Assembly (NCBI GenBank): GCA_037074615.1
Contig: CM073554.1
Span: 22,155,501 to 22,219,500, forward strand
Reading direction: 5' to 3'
Origin: Leucaena leucocephala
Taxonomy: Eukaryota; Streptophyta; Magnoliopsida; Fabales; Fabaceae
Length of the DNA: 64,000 nucleotides
Positions 36,942 to 49,870 of this stretch are shown here, one piece after another. The translations under genes were made by a program, and so were the position numbers. Position 1 is the first letter of the stretch. Each line of letters begins with the position of its first letter. The notes under the pieces were generated by a model. It ran no database searches and was not told the DNA's origin. It saw nothing but the letters and a program-made list of their open reading frames with translations.

Positions 36942-37103
36942 GAACATGTGGTGCACTATGTGGTCAAACTTCTCCTTTTTCTTGTACCTCCCAGCCATTG
37001 TGGATCTTGGAACCATTTGGTTGATAATATGTCTGTGCTAAGTGCTATTCTCCTTGGAGTTTCCTCTGTTGATACAGTTCATATAATTTCTTTGCATGAT
37101 CTA
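36942..37103 (+). pseudogene. MED33: MED33 relic exon (EHVVHYVVKLL)
   Basis: Acceptor GGCAG ends at 36941, donor GTAAGTG at 37104. It reads EHVVHYVVKLLLFLVPPSH and LLGVSSVDTVHIISLHDL, matching the EHTVHFITRLLSPPVP and VGIASVDCVQIFSLHGL region of MED33. No stop inside. Confidence 0.85.
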
Positions 37104-37149
37104 GTAAGTGAATCCCTTTTCTATTTCCTTTAGTGGTTCTATGTGGCTT

Positions 37150-38208
37150 ATTTTTTTTGAATTCGTGCTGTTGTGAATTAATCTGGGTCGCACCCGGCAA
37201 TTAACTTCCCATGTGGAAAATTAGATTAAAAACATGGAGTCGTCATTGGGAAACATTTTTTTAAATAAAAGTACGGTCTGCTAGTTGATTGAGCGTAAAT
37301 GTGTTACACAACGACCGTTTATAAAAATGTTTACATAATTTGATTGTGCAAAATATATTTTATGGTTATTTTAATTGCCCTCTGAAATTCACATGAATAA
37401 GAGAAAAAAAAATATTTACAAAGGGAGTTGACCTAGGATAAAAGCCTAACCCCTACCTACCCGGCAGTAGGAATGAGATCATAGTCCATATAGTTCGAAT
37501 TAAAAATGTTTTATTATTTTCTTAAAACAATTATTTATTTATTTATTGAGTGCTATGCGGGCCTCGTGAAGAACCTTAATTTTTTAATTTATTTTGCTGT
37601 AGATTATTGTACCTACGGGCTACGGAGCCGTATGGATCCCCGTTGTACCCTATTTGCCCAAGTACCTGCGAAGCTGTAGGATCTTACGCGGCCTAAAAAC
37701 CAACTCTACACCTCTGATCATTAAGTCAGCAAGATGGATGTAGTGACCTTGAGACTAAAACTAATAATTGAATATCCAATTCAGAAGCAACGCATGGCTA
37801 ACGTACAGACTAACCCAATATTTGGATGGATTGAAAAATGGGAAGAAAATATTAAGACATTTTTTTTTTGAAAATAATAATAAAATTTATTAATTTTGGA
37901 AGTTTAGAGAGATTTATTAGTTTTGAAAATTTTCCTTCATAGTAACTGAATCAAGTTAAAGAAGAATAGAGGGGGAAAATGAGGAGACCAAAAAGAATAT
38001 GTTAAGATGATTATATACTGTGTGATATGTCATCTGCCTCAATGTTCTCTCTCCTTCCTCACTCTTCTATTTTTACTCTAGTCTCTCTCTTCCTCTCTCT
38101 CGCCTTTCTCTACCTCTCTTTTCTGCCTCTTCTGATCTCCCCTTGTCTTCCTTACCTACGCTCTCCTAACCTCTATTTATAGAGTCTAGAGCTAGGGTTT
38201 CTATAATA
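37150..38208. repeat. LTR-retrotransposon-like remnant in a MED33 intron
   Basis: TGTTGTGAATTAATCTGGGTCGCACC near 37169 and CATGGAGTCGTCATTGGG near 37233 resemble the LTR starts of Ogre/Tat gypsy elements. No coding region and no reliable ends, and the right side is interrupted by a Stowaway MITE. Confidence 0.35.
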
Positions 38209-38539
38209 CTCCATCCAGTCCATTTTATAACATGTCTTCTGGAAGGTATTTTTAATCCGAGACATTTTGATAGTTTGAATTATCATTAAATAATTTTTTT
38301 ATATATACACATATTTAATAAAGAGTAGTAAGATAGTAGAAATTAATCTAATATTATAATTTAATATAATTAATAAAAGTAAAAAAATCCGCAATCCCTA
38401 ATGTAATATGTAATAAAACAACATTCCTACTATAATATTGTGAATCATTTGAAATTTATAACAAATTTAATAATTTTAACTATTTTTATTAGTCTATATG
38501 AATTAATTAAAAATGTCTTATAAAATAGATTGGAGGGAG
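38209..38539. mobile_element. Stowaway-like MITE
   Basis: A 331-bp element with inverted ends CTCCATCCAGTCCATTTTAT and, on the minus strand, CTCCCTCCAATCTATTTTAT. TA flanks both ends (38207-38208 and 38540-38541). This is the classic Stowaway (Tc1/mariner) signature. Confidence 0.85.
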
Positions 38540-39271
38540 TATAAGATATTTTAAAGGATAAGATTAATTAAATGATGAGAGAGATATTCTTTATTTTCAT
38601 ATTCTAGCGTAAACATACCATTGTTTCTTAAATTTATTGGGATATCTTGCTACATAACTCATTAATTAATTGATTTTTATTATTTTCTTAACTCTCATAA
38701 TCTCTAAATTTTCTAGAGGACAAGCCCAGAAATCTTATCGATATGGAGATTTAATTTCTCCCAATCTGTAGAGAATAATCTTGAATGATAATCTGATGGG
38801 AAGGGAAGAGAGAAAACAAGTAGAAAGTGTATATTCAAATGATTAGACGAGTCTCATGCTATTACGGTTGGGGTACTTATAATAGTTCCCCTCATAACCT
38901 CTTCAACTAATATTTACCAGAGGCGGTTATTGCCACTTGTCTCATTAACCACTCAATTAATAGACTAATAACCCTTCCCTAATACAATTGACAAGTAACA
39001 TAATCCCTTTAATTTTCACTAAAAATCCCAAGCATCACAAGGTAATCTATAAAATATTCGAGCACCACTATTTATTATTGTTATTATTATTATTATTCTC
39101 TTTTTTAGTTTTTATTAATTGGGACAATCTTTTGGGTTTACTGGAGCAAAATGGATATGATTCTATTTAAGTGACCATTGTGGCTGCATTTACGCTCTTA
39201 AAGTCACCGTTGATAATTTCCCTATGGTTGATTTACTATATTTTCATAAGCTTAATATTCTAGTCACGTTT
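38540..39271. other. MED33 intron sequence
   Basis: AT-rich, with a TTA microsatellite near 39070-39100. No gene. Confidence 0.45.
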
Positions 39272-39321
39272 GAACAGGTTCCCACAGTTTTTTTTTTTTG
39301 ATACAGAACAGGTTCCCACAG
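39272..39321 (-). repeat. 16-bp direct repeat flanking a poly(T) run at a splice acceptor
   Basis: GAACAGGTTCCCACAG occurs at 39272-39287 and 39306-39321. Between the copies is a T run followed by GATACA. On the minus strand this is a few bases plus a poly(A) tail between long target duplications, the mark of an extremely truncated retroposition. The repeat includes the exon acceptor (ACAG), so the acceptor is duplicated. Confidence 0.7.
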
Positions 39322-39959
39322 CTGCTGCTTCTTTAATGCCACTGTGAGGAATTTGGGTCACTTAAACGGACATTGAATAGCACAGGAGATGAGTCCTCAA
39401 TATACAATACCTTTTCTTTAGCATTCCTTTTCCTTATTCGTCTATGAAAATTTTATAGAACCCCTCTTGACCACTGCGTTACAGGAGGAGGAGCACTTGG
39501 AGGTGAGCTCGCTCTGGTGTATCTTCTGTTATTGCACAATAACCGCGTCATGAGTCTCCAAGATGAACTGAAAAGCCATAAAGATAGCTCCGAATCTGCT
39601 TTCCTTAAACCTGTATGCATTGATTCATTTCCAAAATTACGAGCTTGGTATTGCCAATACAAAGTCTTGTGTTGCTTCAGCTATATCTGGTCTTTCTACT
39701 GGAAATTCCGTTCATCAAGTTGCTAATAAGATCCTAAGTATGATTTACTGGAGAATGACTAAAGGTGGAGCCTTGTCTAGTAATTCTTCTTCATCAACAA
39801 GCAGTAATCCGTGTAGTCCCTTTATAAGTGTTGGTGAAGCTGGTTGTCAAAGACCAATGCTTCCTGCATGGGAAGTGCTGGAAGCTCTTCCTTTTGTACT
39901 TGAAGCAATTTTGACTGCCTGTGTTCATGGGCAACTTTCATCACGGGATTTCACAACGG
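39312..39959 (+). pseudogene. MED33: MED33 relic, large middle exon
   Basis: Starts VPTAAASLMPL after the second acceptor. A 1-bp loss near 39343 shifts the frame into EEFGSLKRTL. TGA at 39445-39447 replaces the Trp of the family motif LLKLWRF. Another 1-bp shift near 39661 leads into SCVASAISGL. Then come LPAWEVLEALPFVLEAILTA and HGQLSSRDFTTG, typical MED33, before GTCAGT at 39960. Confidence 0.85.
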
Positions 39960-40623
39960 GTCAGTGAAGTGCTACCTATACTTACACGTGAATCAAGTTT
40001 TTCTTTTTCCATCATTCTTCTCAAAAAAAAAAAAAAATCCGTTTCCATAAATTTGATCCTGTACTCATGCCATGTCCCTTTAAATTTGATCATTTATATT
40101 CTGATAATTTTTATAGTGAACTCTGGACATCAAGGGAGTATTTGGTATCAAAAGGGGATTTCCTTTTCAAATCCACAAAAAAAGACATCCAATGTTTATG
40201 CTTTTATTATTATCACTCAATATTTCCTGGATCTTTTTATTACTTTTCAAGTCACTGAGTGTTTCTTTTTTATCGGCATCCTCATTTTCTTTCCTTTTCT
40301 GTACCTAATTTTTTGCATACCAAAAGAACCATAAATCTTTGTGTGGTTAGTCATGGTTGATATACAGAAATTTGGTGAACTTCCTTGAATTACCTGTTTT
40401 TAAGTGTACTTAAAAAACAGCAAAGGTTTATTTCCATTACTGACATTGAATTAGGGTAATTTGGGAACATATTTTTTTTTTACAATCATGTATATAATGC
40501 ATTAATTATGCCTCGGCAGGTTTGATTGTTGAAGCTTGACAAAAGTATGGATGAAGAGTGCATATGTTTCCGGTGTTACCTTCTTTTCATCAATGAAGCT
40601 CTTATGAGAAATTTCATTTGCAG

Positions 40624-40822
40624 GTCGATCTGAGAGACCTCGTTGAGTTTCTGCCAGCTTCTCTTGCCGCCATAATTGGTTACTTTTCTTCAGAAGTCAC
40701 TCGTCGTGTGTGGAAACTAGTTCCAATAAATGGAATAGACTGGCCCAGTCCAGCAGCGACTCTTGAATCAGTTGAATCAGAGATAAAAGCTATACTGGCT
40801 GCTGTTGGACTTTTCTACTGTG
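40624..40822 (+). pseudogene. MED33: MED33 relic exon (LRDLVEFLPASLAAII)
   Basis: Acceptor TTTGCAG ends at 40623. It reads LRDLVEFLPASLAAIIGYFS, EVTRRVWKLVP, GIDWPSPAATLESVE and AILAAVG, as in the family. The donor is not obvious, and phase with the previous exon does not fit cleanly. Confidence 0.8.
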
Positions 40823-41717
40823 CTTTTATGTTTGTCGTTTTTAGTTTTGATGCTGATCTCTACTGAAACTAAGCACATGTTGACTTTCCTACACAAAATA
40901 ACAACAAATGCATATGCACAGATGCACATAGATGTGTTAGGACCTTAAACGCACAAACACACAAGAAGAAAGGAGAAGAACAATATATAATATTTAACAT
41001 GTACCAGTCCCTACATTAAACCTACATTCATATGCCTTCCTCGACTTTATAGCACTTGCAATTTTAATTTTTAGCAGAAAAATCGTAAAGTTCTTCCCAC
41101 ATGCAATCATAAATGAAAAATCGTAAAACAATCCCTCCATGCAAGTTTGAATGGAAAATTATGAAACTCTGTCCTTGCAAATTAAGTAAAGGTGAGCTTG
41201 GGATGGTCATCTTAAACTGGACCATTCATGGAAAATTATGAAACTCTGTCCTCGCACATTAAATAAAGGTGAGCTTGGGAGGGTCAACTTAAAACCTGGA
41301 CCATTCATGAAAAATTTGGTCATCTTATAGTTCAAATTTAATAATTTTATTTTTTTTAGTAAGAGTATATCATAAAATAAAGATAATCTTTTGCCTGACA
41401 ATCTTCTTAATGAAGTTTCAACATTAGAAAACATCATGTGCTTATCTTTGAGATGAGCATGCAATCCGAGTCAAAATCAAGGACTCTAATCCCAACTACG
41501 TTCCCAACTAACCAAAACTCTAATTACATCCGTGTCCAATGTTACGCTTGGTTGTTATGTCCAAACCACTTGATCCCAAAACCATAAATAAGAGGTCTAT
41601 GTATAGGAAACTCGTAATTTTTCTTAAACTCCTCATCCATGTTGGACTGGAATAAGTATGACTCAAGCAAACCTTATCCTTATCTAAAGTCCTAGACATA
41701 TCTACATCATTTGAAAG
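40823..41717. other. MED33 intron before copia 3
   Basis: No gene. A short direct repeat (GGAAAATTATGAAACTCTGTCC and its surroundings) recurs about 75 bp apart near 41153 and 41229. Confidence 0.45.
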
Positions 41718-41854
41718 TGTAGGAAATCATGGAAAAAATGAGAGAATTAAATGAGATTAAATGAGGGAGATCATAGGCAATTAACTAGTTGATTACATGA
41801 TGATTTATTACCAGATTCCTTGCCTAATTTTATGATGTTTAATCCCATGATATT

Positions 41855-44800
41855 TGTCACGTCTCAAAATTTAGACCGTGACCAGTATAAAATATGAATA
41901 GTTTCACATTCCGAAAGCCTAAAACCTCAAATGCAACGTTCACAGTTTCCATAACGTTTTTTAAAATAAACAGAATTTTTTCTAAGGTCTATGTGGAGAA
42001 TTTACCCTTTTATCAAAATAACACAAGTACTTAATTAAAATTAATCTTGTTCAAAAACAACGCTTCGAATATGCAACGAGGCTCTTCACTACTCAGCGGG
42101 AGGATTAGAGTCACCTGCACTATCTGAGGCTAAATAATCTACTCGTAAATAACGTCCCAAAAACTTGATTAAAAGAATGCGGAAGTAACAATGCATAATC
42201 ATGTTGAAAATGTATTTCATAATATTTCATAATTTGATGCAAGACTTTCTGTAAACATTTATATTTCAAGGAAAACAACAATATGAAATAACTGTTTTAA
42301 TCAATCTGAAATAACCATTTCAAATCAATCGTTTAAAAAACTATCTTTTCAAAACCATAATTTTTCGTAGGACTTCAATAGAACAAAAACAGACATAAAC
42401 ACACAGTCCACGAGGGTAACTAACAATTCTGGCTGCTCAAAGCCACTAATACAGACGTGGACACACAGTCCACGAGGGTAACTAACCATTCTGGCGGCTC
42501 AAAGACACTAATACAGACATGGACACACAGTCCACGAGGGTAAATAACCATTCTGGCGGCTCGAAGCCACTAATTGTCGCGAGAATGAATCCCACGAAAT
42601 AATTCTGGTGGCTCAAGGCCACTAACCTTCGCGAGTACGAAACCCACAGTATAATCTATCGAGCTTGAATAACCAAAGTGCACCAAGGGCTAACAGTACT
42701 GCTGTTAGCAACCAGCGTTATGTATTCTATTCTTTCTAAAACATTTCCATCATGCATGGGATTTATTTCACATGTAATAATTTCAGTCGTTTCAATACCA
42801 TAATCGTTAGTAAAAACCACTTTAAATTTTAAAAACCCCAGCATGTACATTTAAAATCAAGTTACTGTAAACATATGAAATTCGCATAGGAATATGTTTC
42901 ATAAATCACATCAGTTCAATGCAACTTTTACCAAACTCTTTTCAAAAGCTTATTCATTCATAATTGTAATTCCTTTGTAAATCAATCAAAAGAAAATCAT
43001 TTCTAACGATTTAAATCATACTTTCGTAAAATTTACTTTTCGTAATTCATTTTTTAAATTCAACATTTGAAATGACAATGTATTTGAAAATGTAAATTTT
43101 AGGGAATGTTATTCACTCACCTAGAATACTCCCCTCACTTACTCTTGCCTTTAGCTTTAGAATATCATTCTCCCTTTTATTTCCTAAATTTCTGAAAAAA
43201 AAAAGGGTTCCATCAATGATTGCTATTCAACTCTTTTGTATCAAAAACTATTTATTTTCAGTCATAAAAATAGGACACTTGCCAACATAAACTTTTCTCT
43301 AGCAGATATGACACAAGCATCAATAACTAATACTCTAAAAATAATGCTCTTTACTATATCTTTTCAAACTTCATAATCCATCAAGAACTAAAATTTCTCC
43401 TTTATCCCAATTTCCTTTCATTTACTATTATCATAACAAATCACATACCTACTTACTAAACATCTATAGGCAATTAAATTCACCATTCCTCTCAACTTCC
43501 ATATTCCATAAAGAAATATAATTCACCTCTTCTATGACAGGTACTTTTGATTTATTACTATCACTATAAGTTATTTACATATTTATTAACTTCACAAGAC
43601 CCAACTTAACTTAATTCTCCCTGTATCAAGAATTCATTGACAGCATTACTAACCACATAGATATCACAACAACCTAGGACAAGTTCAAATACATTAAGTC
43701 TTTAGTAATTGTTCATTTCATCTAAAGATTATGTTCAGCCAATAGGTAACACTGACAACATAATACAAACTAGAATAAAATCTCAAATCACAGAACCAAA
43801 GTATCAACCTATACCTTCAGTAGGCATAAACTAACGCAGGGAAATCCCACACATATTCACATATATATAAATACATACTTCCAAAATGTTCAAAGTCTCC
43901 TTTCCATCTATTTGTTCATATCAGTAGCACCCTCAACAAACATCCATACCTATCTACTGCAGTGTCCACCTTTTCTCACAAAATTACTCCATACAGAATT
44001 TATACACACGACATGCAACTTTCCTAAACAGCAACCTCACACACATATATACATCCATTCATCCTCCTATAACTTTACGGCTGACCAGACAATATCACAA
44101 CACACACATATCCATTTATGTTCATAGCACACGCGCAAGTCACAATATACACACAAAAATGCTTCTGTTCCTCCTCTCTCTTCCTTCAGTTCTCATCCTT
44201 CTTCTTTCTAAAATAGAGGTAACACACGTATGTGCACACATACTTGCTTCCCAATAGAGTAAACAATATATGAAATTGTCAAAACAGTAGAGTCCATAGT
44301 ACAAGCAACAACAGACACAACGCCACAGAAAAGGTAAGGAAAAAGGGGTGAGACTTACCACCCTTCTCACAATTGGGATTCACGGCAACAGAACCACTGG
44401 ACTGAGAAGAACAATAACAGTGCATAGCTTCAATTTCCCTTCATTTATCACTCATGGCAACAACCTGAAACAGAGGGGCGACGGTGACACAGTACAGAAC
44501 AGAGTGAGCTCTGTTGCTCACGACAGCTACCCAAGAGAAAAAGGAAGGAATTGAATATGGAATGTGGATTAAGGAGCTTACCACATCACCCATACCCTCA
44601 CAGACCAGACCACGGTGCCAGCAGGACAAAGATGGAAGTCCAAGACTTGCTACAATACCCTATTTATGGAATACGACGCAACTATTGCTAACAGGATGAT
44701 AGCGATGAAGATTGAGCTTGATAAATTCTTACAATAGTGTCGACCCATTACTCTCCCCTTCCCACCGATTACCATCCCCTGCTTCCAGCGATTGCTCTAT

Positions 44801-45217
44801 AAATCAAGGAGCTGGAGCTAGCCGAGTGACATGACCGAACCAGTGTCAGTGACACAGTAGGGGATGGGACAGAACGCTATAGGGGCTGACCACATGGCAT
44901 CGCTTGCTTGAAACCTCACCGTTGTGCCGCTGGACTTCTTCCTCTCCTGTCGCTGCATAAGTCAGCGCAAATAAAGAAAAGGGAGGTACGATGCCTAGAC
45001 TGAATAAGGAAACAGGGGCAAAATGGTAATTTAGCGCATTATAAAAATAAAAAAACTACCTTTTATAGCTCTCAAGGATCGAACACAGCTCCTTACCGCT
45101 TAACTTTCACTGTACAACCACTCTACTACCCGTAACCCTTTGACATTTTTCGCAATAAATATAAATATAATATTTAATAAATTGATTTTTTAAAATAAAA
45201 ATCCACAGGCCATAACA
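41855..45217. mobile_element. Large solo LTR (3363 bp) nested in the copia 3 5' LTR
   Basis: Starts TGTCACGTCTC and ends GGCCATAACA, so TG...CA ends. ATATT flanks both sides (41850-41854 and 45218-45222), a 5-bp target duplication. The unbroken 3' LTR of the host element reads straight through this point. There is no coding domain, only AT-rich sequence and a 62-bp tandem array. It resembles large gypsy LTRs, but the family is not determined. Confidence 0.8.
42395..42640. repeat. 62-bp tandem repeats inside the large solo LTR
   Basis: ACACAGTCCACGAGGGTAA recurs at 42401, 42463 and 42525, exactly 62 bp apart. Each is followed by CTGGCGGCTCAAAGCCACTAA or a variant. One or two more degenerate units follow to about 42640. 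Confidence 0.85.
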
Positions 45218-45361
45218 ATATTTGGGATTCCATTATGTGTATATGTGTATATATATACCTCACCATAGCAATACAAATTACAAAAGAATCATTATACCTC
45301 CCTTGTGTTCTCTACCTAAATTTTTGTTTCTAGCATAATCCCTGAAGAATGCCGCCCAATA

Positions 45362-45373
45362 TGGTATCAGAGC
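45362..45373 (+). other. Primer-binding site of copia 3
   Basis: TGGTATCAGAGC, complementary to the 3' end of plant initiator-Met tRNA, directly after the 5' LTR. Confidence 0.9.
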
Positions 45374-45469
45374 GGGAAGAGAGATCTTATGGCATTGAGT
45401 ATTCCGCCACCTCCTAAACAGATAAAGTTTTGCTGTCAATGCCCCCAAATTAGCTGGACTCGAAGGATC

Positions 45470-48400
45470 AACAATACTAATTGTACTAGATCATCTCACC
45501 GGAGATAACTACATAGAGTGAAGCCAATAGTTGCTTCTTACACTCGATAGAAGGGATAAGCTCGATTTGCTCCACAGTGACCAACCATCCTCTGATGATG
45601 ATAATGTCTATTGTCGATGGAAATATAACTATCTCGTCGCTTCCTGGCTTCTGAATTCAATGTTCCCTACTGTCAGAAAGAGCTTCATGTTTCTTTCTTC
45701 TGCAAAGGTGATCTGGGTTACGGTGAAAGAGGCTTACGGGAAGAGACCAAATGCCTCCTTACTGTTTGACTTTCATACGCGTCTCTAGAGCATCAAATAG
45801 GACCATCGACCTCTGAACACATACTACCTTGAGAAGAATTCATTATTGCAAGAACTGGACATGCTTCAGCACTGAGTATAGAAGAACACATAAAATACAG
45901 TTGAATATCGAAGATCTCTGGAAGAAGAACGCCTATTCGAGTTCTTGGTTACTTTGAATCCCATCTACGATGATACACGTGGACGACTCCTCAGCCGCGC
46001 TCCTCTTCTGACAGTCTCTAAAGCATTCACACTTCTGTGCGATAAAGAAAGTCGCCATTAAGTAATGTTACCCAACACCATTGTTAGAGCGCCTGAGATG
46101 CCATCGACCCTAACTGCTCAGACGACCGACGCCAAGAAGGAACGTCCCACCTGTGATCACTGTAGAAGGTAAGGCCACACGAAGGATCGGTATTGGGATC
46201 TTCACAGCAAGCCAACTGACTAGCAATCATGACAGATAAAGCCCAAAGGTCATCTGGAAGAGACTCACTATGGTGCAGAGGAAATAGGCTCCGTGACCAG
46301 TGGACAATGCACACAAGTGGGCTCAGGGGTTACAGGAGGAACATGCCCAATACACAATCTGATGGCTTCTCACGTGGACTCAAGCTCTGTAGGCCCAATC
46401 CATGGCTCCTATCACGTGGGCTCAGGTTCTACAGGCACAGTCCATGGCTTCCCTCACATGGGCTCAGGTTTTGCAGGCCCAGTTCATGCCTCTTCAAGTC
46501 AAGATCCATTAACACACATCCTGGAGTGCCTTATTGCCCTTAAAAATCAGTCTTGTAAACAACATATTGCCAGTATAGTCCAGAAAGGTAACTTCTTTAA
46601 AGCCCTTACTACCATTAGAGGTAAGAGTATAAGGCCTTGTTGGATAGTGGACTCTAGTGCCTTAGATCAAATGACCGATGATGTGTCATTATTTTCAACT
46701 TATACACCTGCCACTTCCCACCTCGCAGTTAAAATTGCTAATGCCTCGATTCCTTAGTAGCTGGTTGTGGTACTATTAAAGTCTTTGACACATTAACACT
46801 TCATCATGTATTACATGTTCCCAAATTAAAATGCAATTTATTGTATGTGAGCCAACTGAATAAAAGGGAAAACTATCATGCTGATTTCTTTACCACTTAC
46901 TGTGTGTTTTAGGATATATTCACGGGGACGACGATTGGTGTTGCTAAGGAGTTTGATGGATTGTATTACTTGGATAACTGTCACAAAACAACACCTTATT
47001 CCTGTAATAAAGTGTCTATCCCTCAAACTAGTGAGTTGGAATTATAGCACAAAAGATTAAAGCATCCAAATTTTTAATATATGTGTAAGATATTTCCCTC
47101 AATCTGTGGTAATAAAGAGTCTGATTTTCATTGTGATTCTTGTGAACTTGCTAAACACTATCGCACATCTTTTACTAGTATCACCTATCACCCATCTAAC
47201 CCTTTCTCAGTGATTCACAGTGATGTATGGGGCCCATCTCGTATCCTGAATTATACTCGTTCTAAATGGTTCATGACCCTTATTGATGATCATACCTGTG
47301 TCAGTTAGGTTTTCCTCTTAAATGACAAATTCGAGGTATGTCAAACCTTTATTAACCGTTATCATATGATTCACACCCAATTCCACACCAAAATTCAAAC
47401 TCTTCACACCGATAATGGTACCGAATATTTTAACCACCGATTATCTCAGTTCCTTAAACAACATGGTGTTACCCACAAGACTTCGTGTCCTCATAGTCCT
47501 TAACAAAATGACATTATTGAACACAAAAATAGACACCTCCTAGAGACCACTAAGGCTCTTCTCTTTAGTAGCATTATTCTCACCTACTATTAGGATGACA
47601 CAGTTCTCACAGATACTTTTCTGATCAATCGAATGCCTTGTAAACCATTATCCTTCCAAACACCCCTCCAAGTCCTTCATAGTCACTTTAACCTACCCTA
47701 TCTGGAAAATACCTTACCACTAAGAGTATTTGGTTGTACTACATTTGTTCACTTACATCACACCCATAAACTCGACCCCAAAGCTATCAAATATGTTTAT
47801 CTAGGGCCTACTAGAAGTCAAAAGGGGTACAAATGCTTTGATCCTATATCAAAATGCCTCTATGTCACTCACGATGTCACTTTTCATTAAACCACTCCTT
47901 TTTATCCCTCATCCTCAGTTCAGAGGGAGACTTGGAATCAACTTCAGACTCCTACTCAGATTGATACTGAATTCATGGACCCTCATAATGAACCCCGATT
48001 GACTCTATGTTCTTGAGAAAACCACAAATGAAATGCTTAGAGAAAGTAAAAAAGGAAACTAGTTCAGGGGAGATGCTAACAGGTAGGAACAAGTCTATAC
48101 TCGTCGTAACATGAACATGATAGGTAATACTTCCTAAACTCTTGACACACCCCAAGCTGAACTAAGAGTAAGTCTTGAGGAAGAAGAGCAAACTACTGAC
48201 GACCTTGATTTTCCAATAACAGTGCAAAAGCAATGCAGAACATGCACAAGATACCCTATAAAGAGGTTTGTCTCTTATCAAGCTCTATCATCAAAATACT
48301 TTGCTTTCGTATCTCACCTTGATTAGATCAAGATACCAGAGAATATAAATGAAGCACTTGCCAGTTTTGAATGGAGACAAGCAGTGGCAGAAGAAATGAA

Positions 48401-49870
48401 GGCCTTGGAATATAATAACAAGTGGGAGGTAGTTGAGTTACCTAGAGGCAAGAAAGCAGTAAGCTGTAAATGGGTATTCACCCCTAATATCGTGATGACA
48501 GAAGTCTTGACAAATACAAGGCTAGATTAGTGGCAAAAGGTTTCACACAAGTATATGGGATGAACTATACGAAGACATTTGCTCCAGTTGCCAAACTAAA
48601 CACCATTATAATTCTATTCTTTGTTGCTGCAAACCTAGACTGGTCATTACACCAAATGGATGTCAAAAATACATTCTTGAATAGTGAACTTAAAGAAGAG
48701 GTGTACATGAAGATGCCTCAAAGATTCCCCATAAATAAGGCCAATCAAGTGTGCAAACTGAGGAAGTCATTGCATGGCCTAAAACAATCTCCTCGATCAT
48801 GGTTTGAGCGATTTACTAAGGTGCTAAAAGTTCAAGGGTATACACAAAGTCAGAGTGATCACACCTTATTCTTCAGACATAGAGAAGGGAAGAGGGTGAT
48901 CTTGGCAGTTTATGTGGATGACATTGTTCTCACAGGAAATAATCTGGCAGAGTAGATAGAATAAAAGAAGCATTGAACAAAGAATTTCATGTTAAAGATC
49001 TTAGAGAAATGAAGTACTTTATGGGAATGGAAGTCGCAAGATCTACAAAGGGTATTAGTATCTCACAGGAAAAATACATACTAGACCTCTTAGAAGAAAC
49101 AAGCATGTTGGGATGTAGACCAAGTGATACTCCTCCTATAAGGACAGATAAAATCAAGGAAGCAGAAGACATGGGGAAGGATATTGATATGGGAAGGTAC
49201 AAACGTATGGTTGGAAAGTTAATTTATCTGTCACACATTAGACCATATATTGTCTATGACGTCAGTGTGGTGAGCCAGCATTCTCATAATTCTAAGCAAA
49301 AGCACCTGGATGAAGTCTACGGGATTCTTAGATATTTGAAAAGTTCTCCCAGGCTAGGTCTCTTATTCAAGAAATCCAACAAAAGAAATGTGGAAATGCT
49401 AATTGATACTGATTGGACAGGAGATCAAAATAATAGAAAATCTACCTCAAGTTATATTACCTATGTATGGGGAAATTTAGTTACATGGCGAAGTAAAAAA
49501 TAAAGTGTGGTGGCTAGAAGCAATGTTGAAACCGAGTCCAAAACCATAGCTCTTGGAATATGTGAAAATTTATGGATAAAGCGAGTTTTGGAAGAATTAA
49601 GAATGTCAATAGAATTGCCGATTAAACTATACTACGATAATATGGCGGCAATCAGTATGTCACATAATCCAGTCTAACATGATAGAACAAAGTATGTGAA
49701 AATAGACAGATATTTCATAAGAGAAAATATTGATGAAATGACTATTGATCTCAAGCACATTCCCTCAAAAGAACATATTGCATATGTACTTACAAAGGGG
49801 TTGACACGGTACAAATTTGAATACTTAATTGACAAGTTGGACATGATAAACAACTATGCTCTAACTTGAG
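45470..49870 (+). pseudogene. Copia 3 gag-pol relic
   Basis: Gag at about 45470-45870 (LVASWLLNSMF, RKSFMFLSSAKV). In the zinc knuckle near 46150 one cysteine has become Tyr and a stop is inserted. The protease motif reads VDSSALDQMT near 46650, where a functional one has DSGA. Integrase at 47090-47890 keeps HSDVWGP, HTDNGTEYF and IEHKNRH, the DDE residues, but has several stops. Reverse transcriptase at 48270-48960 keeps an intact YVDD box (YVDDIVLTGN). RNase H at 49390-49870 has TDWTGDQNNRKSTSS, then one stop near 49501. It is dead, though the reverse transcriptase core is better preserved than in copia 1. Confidence 0.88.

Noticed and set aside
39921..40334. 137-codon plus-strand frame
   Set aside because: It begins in the tail of a MED33 exon in the wrong frame and continues through intron sequence; no domain.
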